Shown here in pieces: positions 51,554-59,794 of a stretch of 59,794 bases of DNA. The position numbers were made by a program, and so were the translations under genes. The notes under the pieces were generated by a model. That model was not told where the DNA came from, ran no database searches, and saw nothing but the letters and a program-made list of their open reading frames with translations. This DNA is from an uncultured Collinsella sp. Its GTDB lineage: Bacteria > Actinomycetota > Coriobacteriia > Coriobacteriales > Coriobacteriaceae. The stretch covers positions 1 to 59,794 of the forward strand of contig URYU01000001.1 of assembly GCA_900552155.1 (NCBI GenBank), in the 5' to 3' direction. Within the stretch, counting starts at the first letter, position 1. Each line of letters opens with the position of its first letter.

Positions 51554-51746
51554 CTGCCTGATTCCTTTCGTTAGCATACGGCCGATAAACTGCTAAACAC
51601 TTTACCTACGTTTATCAAGGCGTGAACTGCGGTTTTTTATCTTCTCGGCGAACGGTATAAACACCTCAGTGTTTGGATTGATAAATCGATTGAGCATGCA
51701 AAAGCAAAGAGTCGCAGTTTGAGCAAACGTCAGAACGCGGGATTCA
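51554..51746. other. AT-richer intergenic region with dyads upstream of the transaldolase gene
   Basis: About 190 nt without a gene. AACTGCG near 51626 and CGCAGTT near 51712 are complementary, and AAACACctcaGTGTTT at about 51659 forms a small hairpin. It could be a structured leader or a terminator for the HAD gene upstream. Confidence 0.35.
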
Positions 51747-52574
51747 TTAGATGAGGCCGAAATGCTGCATCGCTGTGACGGTGCCGTCGTGTGCGACATC
51801 GTCGGTCACGTAGTCGGCGACCGCCTTGACCTCAGGCATGGCGTTGCCCATGGCGACAGCCGTCTCGACAGCAGCGAGCATACCCAGATCGTTGCCGGAA
51901 TCACCAAAGCCAAAGGTGCGCGCGTTGCCGGTGCGACCCAGGTATTCCAGCGCTCGCGCCACTCCCACGCCCTTGTCAATGCCCTTGGGGCTCAGCTCGC
52001 GATTCTGACCACCGGTGTTGCACAGCTCAAACTCGCGATCGATAAAGCCGTCATCGTTGGCTACGCGAGCCAGGTCACTCGCGACGATGCCTACCTTGCC
52101 CACGCGCAGACGGCCGTCGACGCGCATTTCCTCGGTGCTGTGCACCACAGAAGTGCCGATCAGAGACGACTGCTCAACACCCGCGGGTTCCAGGGCAAAA
52201 GTAGCCACGTTGGTCTCGAAAAAGGCCTCAATCCCTGCCGCGGCCATACGGCGCGCAAGCTCCTCGATAACGTCCTCGTCAAAGCAGTCCTCATGCACCA
52301 CGCGGCCCTCGACCTCGAGCGTCGCTCCCGCCATGGCAACGATGCCCGCGGGGTCGAGCGCACGCAAGCTGTCCGCGATGAGCCACAGGGGACGACCCGT
52401 GCAGATAAATGCCTGGTGTCCCGCGTCGCGCAGACGATGAAACGCCTCGACGACCGTCTGCGAGGGGTGAACCGCCGAAAAGTCCTTGTCGGTCATGTTG
52501 TCGGGATCGAACGACGTCAGCGTGCCGTCCACGTCAAAAAAGAGCACGGCGGAATCGGGGCACGCATCAATCAT
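51747..52574 (-). CDS. HAD-superfamily Cof-type phosphatase
   Basis: 275 residues. Motif I is FFDVDGTL near residue 13, motif II CTGR near 58, motif III Lys in the PKGIDKGVG segment and motif IV GFGDSGNDLGML near 222. The cap domain is the C2 type of Cof/YidA proteins, which remove phosphate from sugar phosphates or cofactors. The substrate is unknown. Confidence 0.88.
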   Translation of the reverse strand: MIDACPDSAVLFFDVDGTLTSFDPDNMTDKDFSAVHPSQTVVEAFHRLRDAGHQAFICTGRPLWLIADSLRALDPAGIVAMAGATLEVEGRVVHEDCFDEDVIEELARRMAAAGIEAFFETNVATFALEPAGVEQSSLIGTSVVHSTEEMRVDGRLRVGKVGIVASDLARVANDDGFIDREFELCNTGGQNRELSPKGIDKGVGVARALEYLGRTGNARTFGFGDSGNDLGMLAAVETAVAMGNAMPEVKAVADYVTDDVAHDGTVTAMQHFGLI

Positions 52575-52649
52575 ATGGGTTCCTTTCGGGGGCGAGAGTA
52601 AACGAAGTATCCATCATATAATGGAGCGACGCAACCAGAGAGGTCACCC

Positions 52650-55217
52650 ATGGAATTTTACGCAAGCTGCCCCGAGGGCTTTGAGTCCGCACTCGCCGAT
52701 GAGCTTAAACGTCTCGGGCTTTCGCATGTTCGCCGGCTGAAGGGCCGCGCTACATTTGAGGGCGAGCTCGAAGAAGGCTACCGCGCCTGTCTGTGGTCGC
52801 GCCTAGCGAGCCGCGTGTTTGCGGTGCTCGGGCGCTTTGAGGCGCAGGATGCCGACGAGCTGTACGATAGCGTTTACGACATCACCTGGGAGACTATCAT
52901 CCGCCCCAGCGCCACCATCGCCATCACCGCCCGCGGCGTGACCGAGCAGCTGCGCAACACGCGCTTCTCGGCCCTGCGCGCCAAGGACGCGCTGTGCGAC
53001 CGTCTGGCCGAGACCACGGGCCGTCGCGCCGATGTCGACGCTGCCGATCCCGACGTTCACCTGTTGCTTTCGCTGCGCCAGCGCCGCGCGAGCATCAGCC
53101 TGGACCTTTCGGGCGACCCGCTGTTCAAGCGCCTGCCGCCCGCCGCGACCCGCGCCGGCGAGGGCACTCACGTGCTGCGCCCCGACTACGCCGCCCTGGT
53201 GCTGGCGCAAGTCGGCTGGACCGCACTGTGCGAGCGCGAGCTAACGGCCGATGATTACGAGAACGAAGCCCTGCCCACGCTGGTCGACGCCTCGTGCGCC
53301 GGCGGCGGCCTGCTGTTGGAGGCCGTGAACATTCTGACCGACCGCGCCCCGGGCGCTGCACGAGAGCGCTGGGGCTTTGAGGGCTGGCAGCTGCACAACG
53401 CCGCCCTATGGGAGCAGCTGCTCGCCGAAGCACGCGAGCGCGAGGCGGCAGCACGTGAGCGCCAGGCGCGCATCGTGGCCGTGGATGTTGCCCCCGCCGC
53501 CCGCAAGACTGCCGAGCGCATGGTTAAGTGTGTCGGCTACAAGCGCTTTGTCGATTTTTGCGCCGCCAAGTCCGCCGCCGTGCTGGACCACGCGGGCGCC
53601 GTCGCCGGTGCCGCCGTGGTCGCAGACACCACCGAAACCCCGCTTTCGCTCATGCATGACGCCATGACGCTGGGCGGTGAGCTGCGCCGCGCGCCCGAGC
53701 TTGCCGCGGCGCCGGTCGCCGCGCTCACCCGCGACGGATTGCTGGCCCGCGCGCTCCACGCCGAGCCCGAGCGCTCGATCGCCGTCATGCCCAACAACGA
53801 GGAAGCGACCGTCGAAGTCTGGCCTTCGCTCGACCACGCCGCCGCGGCGTTTGAGGCTTCGACCAGTGCGGTTGCCGAGGCCGAGGTTGCGGATGCCAAC
53901 GAAGTCAACGACAAAGCCGCCGACACCCCCATGCCCGAGCCTGCCGCCACGCTCGACCTGGGCGACGGCAAGCCGCTGCCCGTGCTCATCCCCGAGTCCG
54001 AGCAGTTCGCCAACCGCCTGCGCAAGAACGCCCGTCTGCGTCGCAAGTGGGCAAAGCGCGAGGGCGTGAGCTGCTACCGCGTCTACGATGCCGACCTGCC
54101 CGACTACTCCGCCGCCATCGACCTGTACGAGGGCTGCCCGCAGCCGCCGGGCCGCTGGCTCGTCATTGCCGAATACGCCGCACCTAAGACCATCGCCCCC
54201 GCACTGGCCCAGGCCCGCATGCTCGACATCTTGGCCATCGCGCCGCGCATCCTGGATGTTCCGGCCGAGCACGTGCACGCCAAGGCCCGCATGCGTTCGC
54301 GCGGCGGCTCGCAGTACGGTAAGCAGGGCGCCGGCAAGGGCGGCTCGGGCGAGCGCGCCAACATCGCGCGCCGTCGTCTGCCGCTCATCGAAGAGGGCGG
54401 ACTCACCTTTGCCGTCAACTTTGACGACTATTTGGATGTGGGCATCTTCCTTGATCATCGCGTCACGCGCAACCTGGTGCGCGAGCACGCCAAGCAGGCG
54501 CGCCGCTTCCTCAACCTGTTCGCCTACACCGGCACTGCCACCTGCTACGCGGCCGATGGCGGCGTCGAGGAGACCGTGACGGTCGACCTTTCCAACACCT
54601 ACCTGGACTGGGCCGAGCGCAATATGCGCCAGAACGGCTTTGTTGGTCCGCAGCATCATTTTGTGCGCGACGACGTGCTTGCCTGGATTCGCGACCAGCG
54701 CCAGACGCGCAACCGCTGGGACCTGATCTTTGTCGACCCGCCCACGTTCTCGAACTCGTCCAAGATGGGCCGCCGCACCTGGGATGTCCAGCGCGACCAT
54801 GTTGAGCTTTTGGCCGGCGTATCGCGCCTGCTCGCACAGGGCGGCCACGCCATCTTTAGCTGCAACCTGCGCGGCTTCCGCCCCGAGACGCGCAAGCTCG
54901 CACGCGCGGGCGTGGTATTGGAGGACATTACGGCGCAGACCATCCCCGAGGACTTCGCGCGCAACCAGAAGGTGCACCACTGCTATATCGTGCGCCGCCT
55001 GCCCATCGAGGACGCCATGGCCGAGGTCGGCTTTAGCGCCGAAGAGATTGCCGAGCGAACCGAGGAGCTGCGCAACCCCAAAGCGCGCAAGCCTCGTGCA
55101 GCAGCGCCCGCACCCGCGCAGGCTGGCAACGGCAAGTCTAACTTTGCTGGCAAGCCCTCCCCCGCCGGCAAGCCCAAAAAGAAGAAGTTCTACGCCAGCA
55201 TGCCCAAGGGCAATTAA
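52650..55217 (+). CDS. RlmKL-type 23S rRNA methyltransferase with a degenerate first catalytic half
   Basis: 855 residues. Order: THUMP domain (about 40-150), first methyltransferase domain (RlmL, G2445 N2), a low-complexity linker (about 380-440), then the RlmK domain (G2069 N7). The RlmK half is intact: FAYTGTAT near 624 and VDPPTFSNS near 695. In the RlmL half the SAM loop DPMCGSGT is replaced by DASCAGGG (213-220), and the catalytic NPPYGE is missing, the matching place reading VADTTETPLS (near 325). So only the RlmK reaction is likely. The C-terminal 50 residues are a Lys/Ala/Pro-rich tail. Confidence 0.88.
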   Translation: MEFYASCPEGFESALADELKRLGLSHVRRLKGRATFEGELEEGYRACLWSRLASRVFAVLGRFEAQDADELYDSVYDITWETIIRPSATIAITARGVTEQLRNTRFSALRAKDALCDRLAETTGRRADVDAADPDVHLLLSLRQRRASISLDLSGDPLFKRLPPAATRAGEGTHVLRPDYAALVLAQVGWTALCERELTADDYENEALPTLVDASCAGGGLLLEAVNILTDRAPGAARERWGFEGWQLHNAALWEQLLAEAREREAAARERQARIVAVDVAPAARKTAERMVKCVGYKRFVDFCAAKSAAVLDHAGAVAGAAVVADTTETPLSLMHDAMTLGGELRRAPELAAAPVAALTRDGLLARALHAEPERSIAVMPNNEEATVEVWPSLDHAAAAFEASTSAVAEAEVADANEVNDKAADTPMPEPAATLDLGDGKPLPVLIPESEQFANRLRKNARLRRKWAKREGVSCYRVYDADLPDYSAAIDLYEGCPQPPGRWLVIAEYAAPKTIAPALAQARMLDILAIAPRILDVPAEHVHAKARMRSRGGSQYGKQGAGKGGSGERANIARRRLPLIEEGGLTFAVNFDDYLDVGIFLDHRVTRNLVREHAKQARRFLNLFAYTGTATCYAADGGVEETVTVDLSNTYLDWAERNMRQNGFVGPQHHFVRDDVLAWIRDQRQTRNRWDLIFVDPPTFSNSSKMGRRTWDVQRDHVELLAGVSRLLAQGGHAIFSCNLRGFRPETRKLARAGVVLEDITAQTIPEDFARNQKVHHCYIVRRLPIEDAMAEVGFSAEEIAERTEELRNPKARKPRAAAPAPAQAGNGKSNFAGKPSPAGKPKKKKFYASMPKGN

Positions 55218-55220
55218 CTA

Positions 55221-55287
55221 AGTTGCGGTGGAATACGGTCTGTTTTGCCTGGAATTAGGCAAATTTAGACCGTATTTCACCGCAACT
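55221..55287. terminator. Long bidirectional hairpin between convergent genes
   Basis: A 21-bp stem (55221-55241 with 55267-55287, one wobble) carries an inner TTTGCCT/AGGCAAA stem. It lies between the stops of rlmKL and the response regulator. There is no clear T run, so it may be a repeat that serves as a transcript end. Confidence 0.65.
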
Positions 55288-55311
55288 CATAATGGGATGG
55301 CGGTTGGCGAT

Positions 55312-56025
55312 CTAGCCTTGGGTGACCAGTCGGTAACCGATACCCACGTGCGTCTGGATATAGCGCGGATGCGCGGGGTCGGACTCAATCTTCTTGCGCA
55401 GCGTGCCCATAAAGACGCGCAGGCTCGCCAGGTCGCTCTTAGTTGCCGTGCCCCAAATCTCGTGCAGGATAAACTGGTGCGTCAGTACCTTGTCGGCGTT
55501 ATGTGCCAGCAGGCACAGGAGCTTATACTCGATCGGCGTCAGATGCAGCTCCTCGCCATCCATCGTGGCGATGCCGGCATCAAAATCGATATGCAGCTCA
55601 CCGGTATCGAACGAGCCCTCGGAGGCAACACCGCCCGTTTGCGCAAACGAAAGGCGCCTGAACGTCGTGCGAATACGCGCGAGCAGCTCCTCGACCGAAA
55701 ACGGCTTGGTCAGGTAGTCGTCGGCACCGGCATCGAGCGCGCGAATCTTGTCCGCGTCCTCGCTGCGCGCCGAGACCACGATAATCGGCATGCCCGACCA
55801 TGCGCGCACCGACTCCACCACCTTGACGCCGTCCATATCGGGCAGGCCCAGATCGAGCAGCACAATGCTCGGCGTCTGCGACGAGGCGGCGGCGATAGCG
55901 GCATGGGCGGTCTCCACAGCCATATGGCGCAAGCCGTGCGCCTCGAGCGCGGCAACAATAAGATTGCGGACGGCGGGGTCGTCCTCAACGACCAAGATGA
56001 GCGGTTTTACGGCAGAGTTCGGCAC
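55312..56025 (-). CDS. OmpR-type response regulator, KdpE-like
   Basis: About 237 residues: receiver domain with the acidic pair EDD, phospho-Asp in LLDLGLPDMDG near residue 57 and Lys in KPFSVEELLARI, then a winged-helix output domain ending YIQTHVGIGYRLV. The start is GTG at 56025, with AAGGAG overlapping the kinase stop. Next to a KdpD-like kinase and a Kup transporter it probably regulates potassium uptake. Confidence 0.88.
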   Translation of the reverse strand: MPNSAVKPLILVVEDDPAVRNLIVAALEAHGLRHMAVETAHAAIAAASSQTPSIVLLDLGLPDMDGVKVVESVRAWSGMPIIVVSARSEDADKIRALDAGADDYLTKPFSVEELLARIRTTFRRLSFAQTGGVASEGSFDTGELHIDFDAGIATMDGEELHLTPIEYKLLCLLAHNADKVLTHQFILHEIWGTATKSDLASLRVFMGTLRKKIESDPAHPRYIQTHVGIGYRLVTQG

Positions 56026-56029
56026 AGCG

Positions 56030-57655
56030 CTACTCCTTATCAAACGAAACGTCGGCGGCAGGAAGCTCAATCGTAAAGACCGAGCCGTGCGGGTCCGCCG
56101 CGGCAACCTCTATGCTACCGCCATGTGCCAACGCAATGGAACGGCAGAGCGAAAGACCCAGGCCAACGCTGCGGTGGCTGTCGGCCAGACCATGGTTGGC
56201 GGTATAGAACGACTCGAAGATCCGCTCGCGATCCTCGGGTGCGATGCCCGGGCCGTCATCGGCCACCGAGCACGCCACGCGTCCATCGTCGACGCTAATC
56301 GAAATCATGATATGCGAGCCCGCGGGCGTATAGGTGATGGCGTTGTTCACCAGATTGACCACCAGCTGCACCATCAGGCGTGCATCGACGTTGACGAGCG
56401 CCGGCTCATCGCACGCCACCACCTTAAGGTCGTGCTCGCGCACGGCAGGGTTCACGTGGCGCAGCGCCTCCTCGACGATATCGTCCATGAGCTCGAGCGT
56501 GGTCGACAGATGCATGCCGCCACCCTCGAGCTTGGTGATAGCGAGCAGATTCTCGACAGTGGCGTTGAGCCATTGCGCATCCGAGCGAATGGACAGGAGC
56601 AGGCCGCGGCGCGTCTGGGCGTCGAGCACGGCGGTGCCGGTCGAGCCCTGGTCGAGCAGCACGTCGGCATTACCCGAAATACTGGTGAGCGGCGTGCGCA
56701 GGTCGTGCGAGATGGAGCGCAGCAGGTTGGCGCGCAGCTGCTCGTTTTTGGCGAGCACCGCCGCCTCCTCACGGGCCTCCATGGCACGAGCGCGATCGAG
56801 TGCCAGCTCGCCTTCGCTCACGATGGCATCGGCAAGTGTCCGTTCCTCGTGTGTTAGCACATCGGGCTCGGCAACGATAGCCAGCACGCCCACCACCGAG
56901 GCGGGGTCGCCCGAGCGCACGAAGCCGTCGCCCGTGCGAACCGTCAGGTAGATGCCATAAAACGCCGAACCGCCAAACGTGGCGTCGAGCGGCGTTCCCA
57001 CGTAGGCGGACGCCGAGCGCCTCGGCGGCATCTGCGGCGCCAGCTCGTGCACCGGGGCGGCATCGCCCACGGCCGTGTACGTCGCACGCGGCAGCAGGTC
57101 ATCGCCCTCGGCGTCGGCGCTGTACCACACAACCGGACAGCCCGAAAGACGCGCCAGCTGCGTGGCCATGGCGTGAACGATCTGATGCTGATCGGCGCAC
57201 CGCTGCAGCATGCGGTTGGTCTCGAGCACCATATGCGTGCGGCGGTCGCTGGCGGCAGCCTGTGCCAAGGCGCGGCGCAGGGCCAACGCAATCGAGCTCG
57301 ACACAAGCGAAACCACGAACATGATGAAGAACATGCCGGGATAGCCGCGGTCGATAAGCGACAGCGAGTAGCGCGGGTCGACAAACAAAAAGTTGTAGAG
57401 CGCCACGGCGGCAGCCGAGCTCAGCAAGCAATACAGGCGACTCCAGGTAAAGAATGCGCACAGCTGAACGGCGAACACATAGACGATCATGATGCTCGGC
57501 GCGAGACCCGGATGGCCGAGCAGCGCGCCCACAATCGTCGCCGCGACCAGCAGCCCCACCGATACGCAGGCGTCATACAGAGGAGTGCGGCGCGTCAGCG
57601 TTGTGCGCCGCCACCAAAAGCTATCGGCAATATCGCCGTCCGTACGGACGTCCAT
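56030..57655 (-). CDS. KdpD-like sensor histidine kinase lacking the N-terminal KdpD/USP region
   Basis: 541 residues against about 890 in E. coli KdpD. It starts directly with a DUF4118-type block of about four membrane helices (residues 28-125, with FVDPRYSLSLI), then a GAF-like domain, the H-box SISHDLRTPLTSISGN near 315, N-box NLVNNAITYTP and G-boxes DDGPGI and GLGLSL. The cytosolic KdpD and universal-stress domains that sense K and c-di-AMP in the long form are absent. No kdpFABC genes are visible. Confidence 0.87.
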   Translation of the reverse strand: MDVRTDGDIADSFWWRRTTLTRRTPLYDACVSVGLLVAATIVGALLGHPGLAPSIMIVYVFAVQLCAFFTWSRLYCLLSSAAAVALYNFLFVDPRYSLSLIDRGYPGMFFIMFVVSLVSSSIALALRRALAQAAASDRRTHMVLETNRMLQRCADQHQIVHAMATQLARLSGCPVVWYSADAEGDDLLPRATYTAVGDAAPVHELAPQMPPRRSASAYVGTPLDATFGGSAFYGIYLTVRTGDGFVRSGDPASVVGVLAIVAEPDVLTHEERTLADAIVSEGELALDRARAMEAREEAAVLAKNEQLRANLLRSISHDLRTPLTSISGNADVLLDQGSTGTAVLDAQTRRGLLLSIRSDAQWLNATVENLLAITKLEGGGMHLSTTLELMDDIVEEALRHVNPAVREHDLKVVACDEPALVNVDARLMVQLVVNLVNNAITYTPAGSHIMISISVDDGRVACSVADDGPGIAPEDRERIFESFYTANHGLADSHRSVGLGLSLCRSIALAHGGSIEVAAADPHGSVFTIELPAADVSFDKE

Positions 57656-57683
57656 CAGCGTCCCGCCCCTCTCTCAAAAACAA

Positions 57684-57737
57684 AAACCACCACAAAGGGG
57701 ACAGGCACCCTTGTGGTGGTTTCCCCTTGTGGTGGTT
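57684..57737. repeat. Palindromic repeat ACCACCACAA type
   Basis: AAACCACCACAA (57684-57695) pairs with TTGTGGTGGTTT (57711-57722) around AGGGGACAGGCACCC; a second direct copy of CCTTGTGGTGGTT follows at 57725-57737. The core resembles the ACAAAGGGG repeats elsewhere in the window. Confidence 0.65.
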
Positions 57738-57768
57738 CCAAGTGTAAAGCCTTTGCAACCTGCGGTCG

Positions 57769-57963
57769 TTAGACAAACAGCACGTGCGCGAGCAGGGCGC
57801 ACACGCACGTTGCGACAAGCACCGTCACCACGATCGAAATCACGCGGTCGGCCATATCCATGTTGGCCCGATTCGTAAAGAACCGATCTTCGGCAGCATC
57901 GGCGCGTACCTCACGCACCAGCTCGGTCGCAAGATCGCAACCGTCAAGCACCTTTGCATCCAT
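57769..57963 (-). CDS. Small single-pass membrane protein between kup and kdpD
   Basis: 64 residues: a charged N-terminal half (LATELVREVRADAAEDRFFTNRANMDMADR) and one C-terminal helix (VISIVVTVLVATCVCALLAHVLFV). No family is recognised. GGGAGG lies 5 nt before the ATG at 57963. Its place between a potassium transporter and a KdpDE-like pair suggests a regulatory or accessory role in that system, by position only. Confidence 0.65.
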   Translation of the reverse strand: MDAKVLDGCDLATELVREVRADAAEDRFFTNRANMDMADRVISIVVTVLVATCVCALLAHVLFV

Positions 57964-58032
57964 GGTTTCCTCCCAGGACTCAATCCCCGTCATTACAAAC
58001 CCGCCCGTTCGCAGACAAACCTCGAGCGTCGA

Positions 58033-59794
58033 CTACGGCCGCTCGTTGGGAGCCAGGCGCTGCATCTTATTCACGGCCTTGAACTTGGTGAACAGCGGCA
58101 CGTACTCAAAGCTCACGTTGGAGTTCTCCAGGCCGTACCAACGCGCGGGCGTGCCGGCGGCGCGGCGGATGATGTACTTGAGCGTGATGGCCGTACGCTC
58201 GCTGGGCTCCACATCGCTTTCGGGCGCCAGAAGCTTACGGATCAGGACGAACTTGAACGTGCCGATGTTACCCGGATCCTTGTAGACCGAGTAGTCATGC
58301 GTCTGCGGCGGCAGCTCGCCGGTGGCAGCCAGGTCCTGAACAACCTGACGCAGGTAGGCATTGACGCGCTGGTTGATCTTGTAGCCCAGGTACAGATGCA
58401 CGCGGAACACGTAGTCGGTGCCGAACGTCTCGACCGAATAGGCAAAGGTATGCGGTTCGTCCATGGTCTCGACGTTCACAAACCACCAGGCGTGGGCACG
58501 CTTGGGATGCTTGTCCAAGATCGAGTAGACAATATCGCGGTCGATGTAGTCGGTATGGGTGTCCTTGGTCAGGTACACGACGTTGTCGCTCATGCGCTCG
58601 TAACGGTCGTCGTCGCGCAGGCGCTTGAGCTGCGGCAGGTAGCTGCGCAGCGGCAGCAGCGTAAACTGGCGCTGCTCGACCGCCGTGCCGTTGTACCAGC
58701 ACACCATGATGCCCATGATGAGTGCAGCCATGAGGATGGTGAAGTAGCCGCCGTGGAAGAACTTGGTGAGCGAGCTCACGAAGAAGAAGCCTTCGAGCAA
58801 AAGGAAGAAGGCCGCGAAGATCCACGGAGCAACCTTGAGCTTGCGCTCCTCGTGCAGGTAGAAGAAGAGCAGCAGCGTGGTGCACATCATAGTCAGCGTA
58901 ATGGCAAGGCCGTAGGCGGCTTCCATATGCGCCGAGTTCTGGAACAGCAGCACCACGATGACGCAGCCCACGAGCATGACGTTGTTGACCATGGGGATGT
59001 AGAGCTGGCCCTTGGTCTCGGCAGGGTAGAAGACCTGCATGTGCGGCATAAGGTCCAGACGGCTGGCCTCGGACACCAGCGAGAATGCGCCGGTGATGAG
59101 CGCCTGCGAGGCGATGATGGCCGCAACGGTGGAAAGGCCTACGGCAAACGGGCGCAGGCCCGGGGCGAGCATCTGGTAGAACGGGTTGAGGTCGGCAATG
59201 CCCATGAGCTCGGGGTTGGCAGCGTTGTTCATAAGCCAAGCGCCCTGGCCCATATAGGAAAGCAGCAGGCAGCACTTAACGAACGGCCAGGTGGCGTAGA
59301 TGTTGCCGCGGCCGACGTGGCCCATGTCGGAGTAGAGCGCCTCGGCACCGGTGGTGGCGAGGAAGCAGCTGCCCAGAATCATGATACCCGCGTGGTTGTT
59401 GGGGCTCAGCAAAAAGGCGATGCCGCGCACCGGGTTGAGGCACAGCAGCACGGCGGGGTGCTGGAAGACAAAAAACAGACCCGTGCCGCCCAGGAACAGG
59501 AACCACAGCGTCATGATGGGGCCAAAGGCGTGACCGATCTTGGCCGTACCGATGCGTTGCACCAAAAAGAGCGCGATGATGATGGCGAGCGTAATGGCGA
59601 CGACGCGGCCCTGGTCATCGCCCAGCATGGCATGGACCGCCGGGATGGTGCGCAGGCCCTCGATGGCCGTGGTAACGGTAACGGCCGGCGTCAGGATGCC
59701 GTCGGCGAGCAGCGCGGCGCCACCCAGCATGGCGGGGATGATAAGCCACTTGCCACAGCGCTTGACCAGGCTGTACAGGGCAAAGATGCCGCCC
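58033..59794 (-). CDS. kup: Kup-family potassium transporter (5' end outside the window)
   Basis: At least 587 residues, incomplete at its N-terminus because the frame runs off the right edge. It begins inside the family region GGIFALYSLVKR (59794-59759). Multiple membrane helices follow, including GGAALLADGILTPAVTVTTAIEG, TTGAEALYSDMGHVGRGNI with the conserved Asp, and the soluble C-terminal domain with RVHLYLGYKINQRVN. It should take up K with protons. The small membrane protein and KdpDE-like genes follow on the same strand. Confidence 0.93.
   Translation of the reverse strand, partial: GGIFALYSLVKRCGKWLIIPAMLGGAALLADGILTPAVTVTTAIEGLRTIPAVHAMLGDDQGRVVAITLAIIIALFLVQRIGTAKIGHAFGPIMTLWFLFLGGTGLFFVFQHPAVLLCLNPVRGIAFLLSPNNHAGIMILGSCFLATTGAEALYSDMGHVGRGNIYATWPFVKCCLLLSYMGQGAWLMNNAANPELMGIADLNPFYQMLAPGLRPFAVGLSTVAAIIASQALITGAFSLVSEASRLDLMPHMQVFYPAETKGQLYIPMVNNVMLVGCVIVVLLFQNSAHMEAAYGLAITLTMMCTTLLLFFYLHEERKLKVAPWIFAAFFLLLEGFFFVSSLTKFFHGGYFTILMAALIMGIMVCWYNGTAVEQRQFTLLPLRSYLPQLKRLRDDDRYERMSDNVVYLTKDTHTDYIDRDIVYSILDKHPKRAHAWWFVNVETMDEPHTFAYSVETFGTDYVFRVHLYLGYKINQRVNAYLRQVVQDLAATGELPPQTHDYSVYKDPGNIGTFKFVLIRKLLAPESDVEPSERTAITLKYIIRRAAGTPARWYGLENSNVSFEYVPLFTKFKAVNKMQRLAPNERP

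Noticed and set aside
51602..51799. 65-residue minus-strand frame overlapping the end of the HAD gene
   Set aside because: It overlaps a well-supported gene and shows no recognisable feature.
55312..57655. Complete Kdp pump regulon in the window
   Set aside because: No kdpF, kdpA, kdpB or kdpC sequence is present; only the regulator pair and a Kup carrier are seen.

Overview
The window reads as chromosome of a GC-rich, anaerobic-type actinobacterium of the class Coriobacteriia, most like Collinsella. This is an inference from the GC-rich coding style with frequent GTG and TTG starts, the gene content, and the dense short palindromic repeats between genes; no rRNA marker is present to confirm it. 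Coding is dense and mostly on the minus strand up to about 34.3 kb. I see no prophage, insertion sequence, CRISPR array or tRNA gene.

Layout. 0.2-7.3 kb: phosphohexomutase, a DtxR/MntR-type regulator in an operon with a homocysteine S-methyltransferase, peptidase T, an LCP cell-wall protein and MurA. 7.4-14.3 kb: a complete F1Fo ATP synthase operon in the order I-B-E-F-H-A-G-D-C. 14.5-21.4 kb: upp, glpK, a Sua5/YrdC protein, a HicAB toxin-antitoxin pair with a 22-bp operator-like palindrome, prmC with a 120-residue acidic insertion, and prfA. 21.7-28.3 kb: M20 peptidase, an amino-acid ABC importer, a GalM-like epimerase and a membrane-anchored unknown protein.

28.4-35.7 kb is the most interesting region: a MerR regulator, UbiX, a UbiD decarboxylase resembling bacterial gallate decarboxylase LpdC, a DASS transporter, and a fusion of an LpdD-like (prenyl-FMN chaperone) domain with a Nudix domain of the type-1 isopentenyl-diphosphate isomerase kind, with a divergent MFS transporter beside it. 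UbiX makes prenyl-FMN from reduced FMN and dimethylallyl (pyro)phosphate, so physically joining a prenyl-FMN accessory domain to a prenyl-isomerase-like domain suggests a dedicated cofactor-supply device for an aromatic-acid decarboxylase.

35.8-42.1 kb: low-molecular-weight phosphatase, a Cys-rich small protein coupled to a pyridoxal-kinase-like gene, and a MarR-controlled heterodimeric ABC exporter. 42.3-47.9 kb: GGDEF protein, LysR regulator and a divergent SDR / MFS / Gfo-Idh-MocA catabolic cluster. 48.3-55.2 kb: tex interrupted by an in-frame amber codon, transaldolase-like protein, HAD phosphatase, and an RlmKL methyltransferase whose first catalytic half looks dead. 55.3 kb to the end: KdpE/KdpD-like two-component system (with a short KdpD), a small membrane protein and a Kup potassium transporter cut by the window edge.

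Between genes lie several families of structured repeats. The most striking is a bipartite element of about 140 nt (five copies or partial copies), with an internal hairpin whose stems change in compensating pairs while a bulged base and a 4-nt loop stay in place, and which in four of five cases sits directly after a stop codon in the same orientation.
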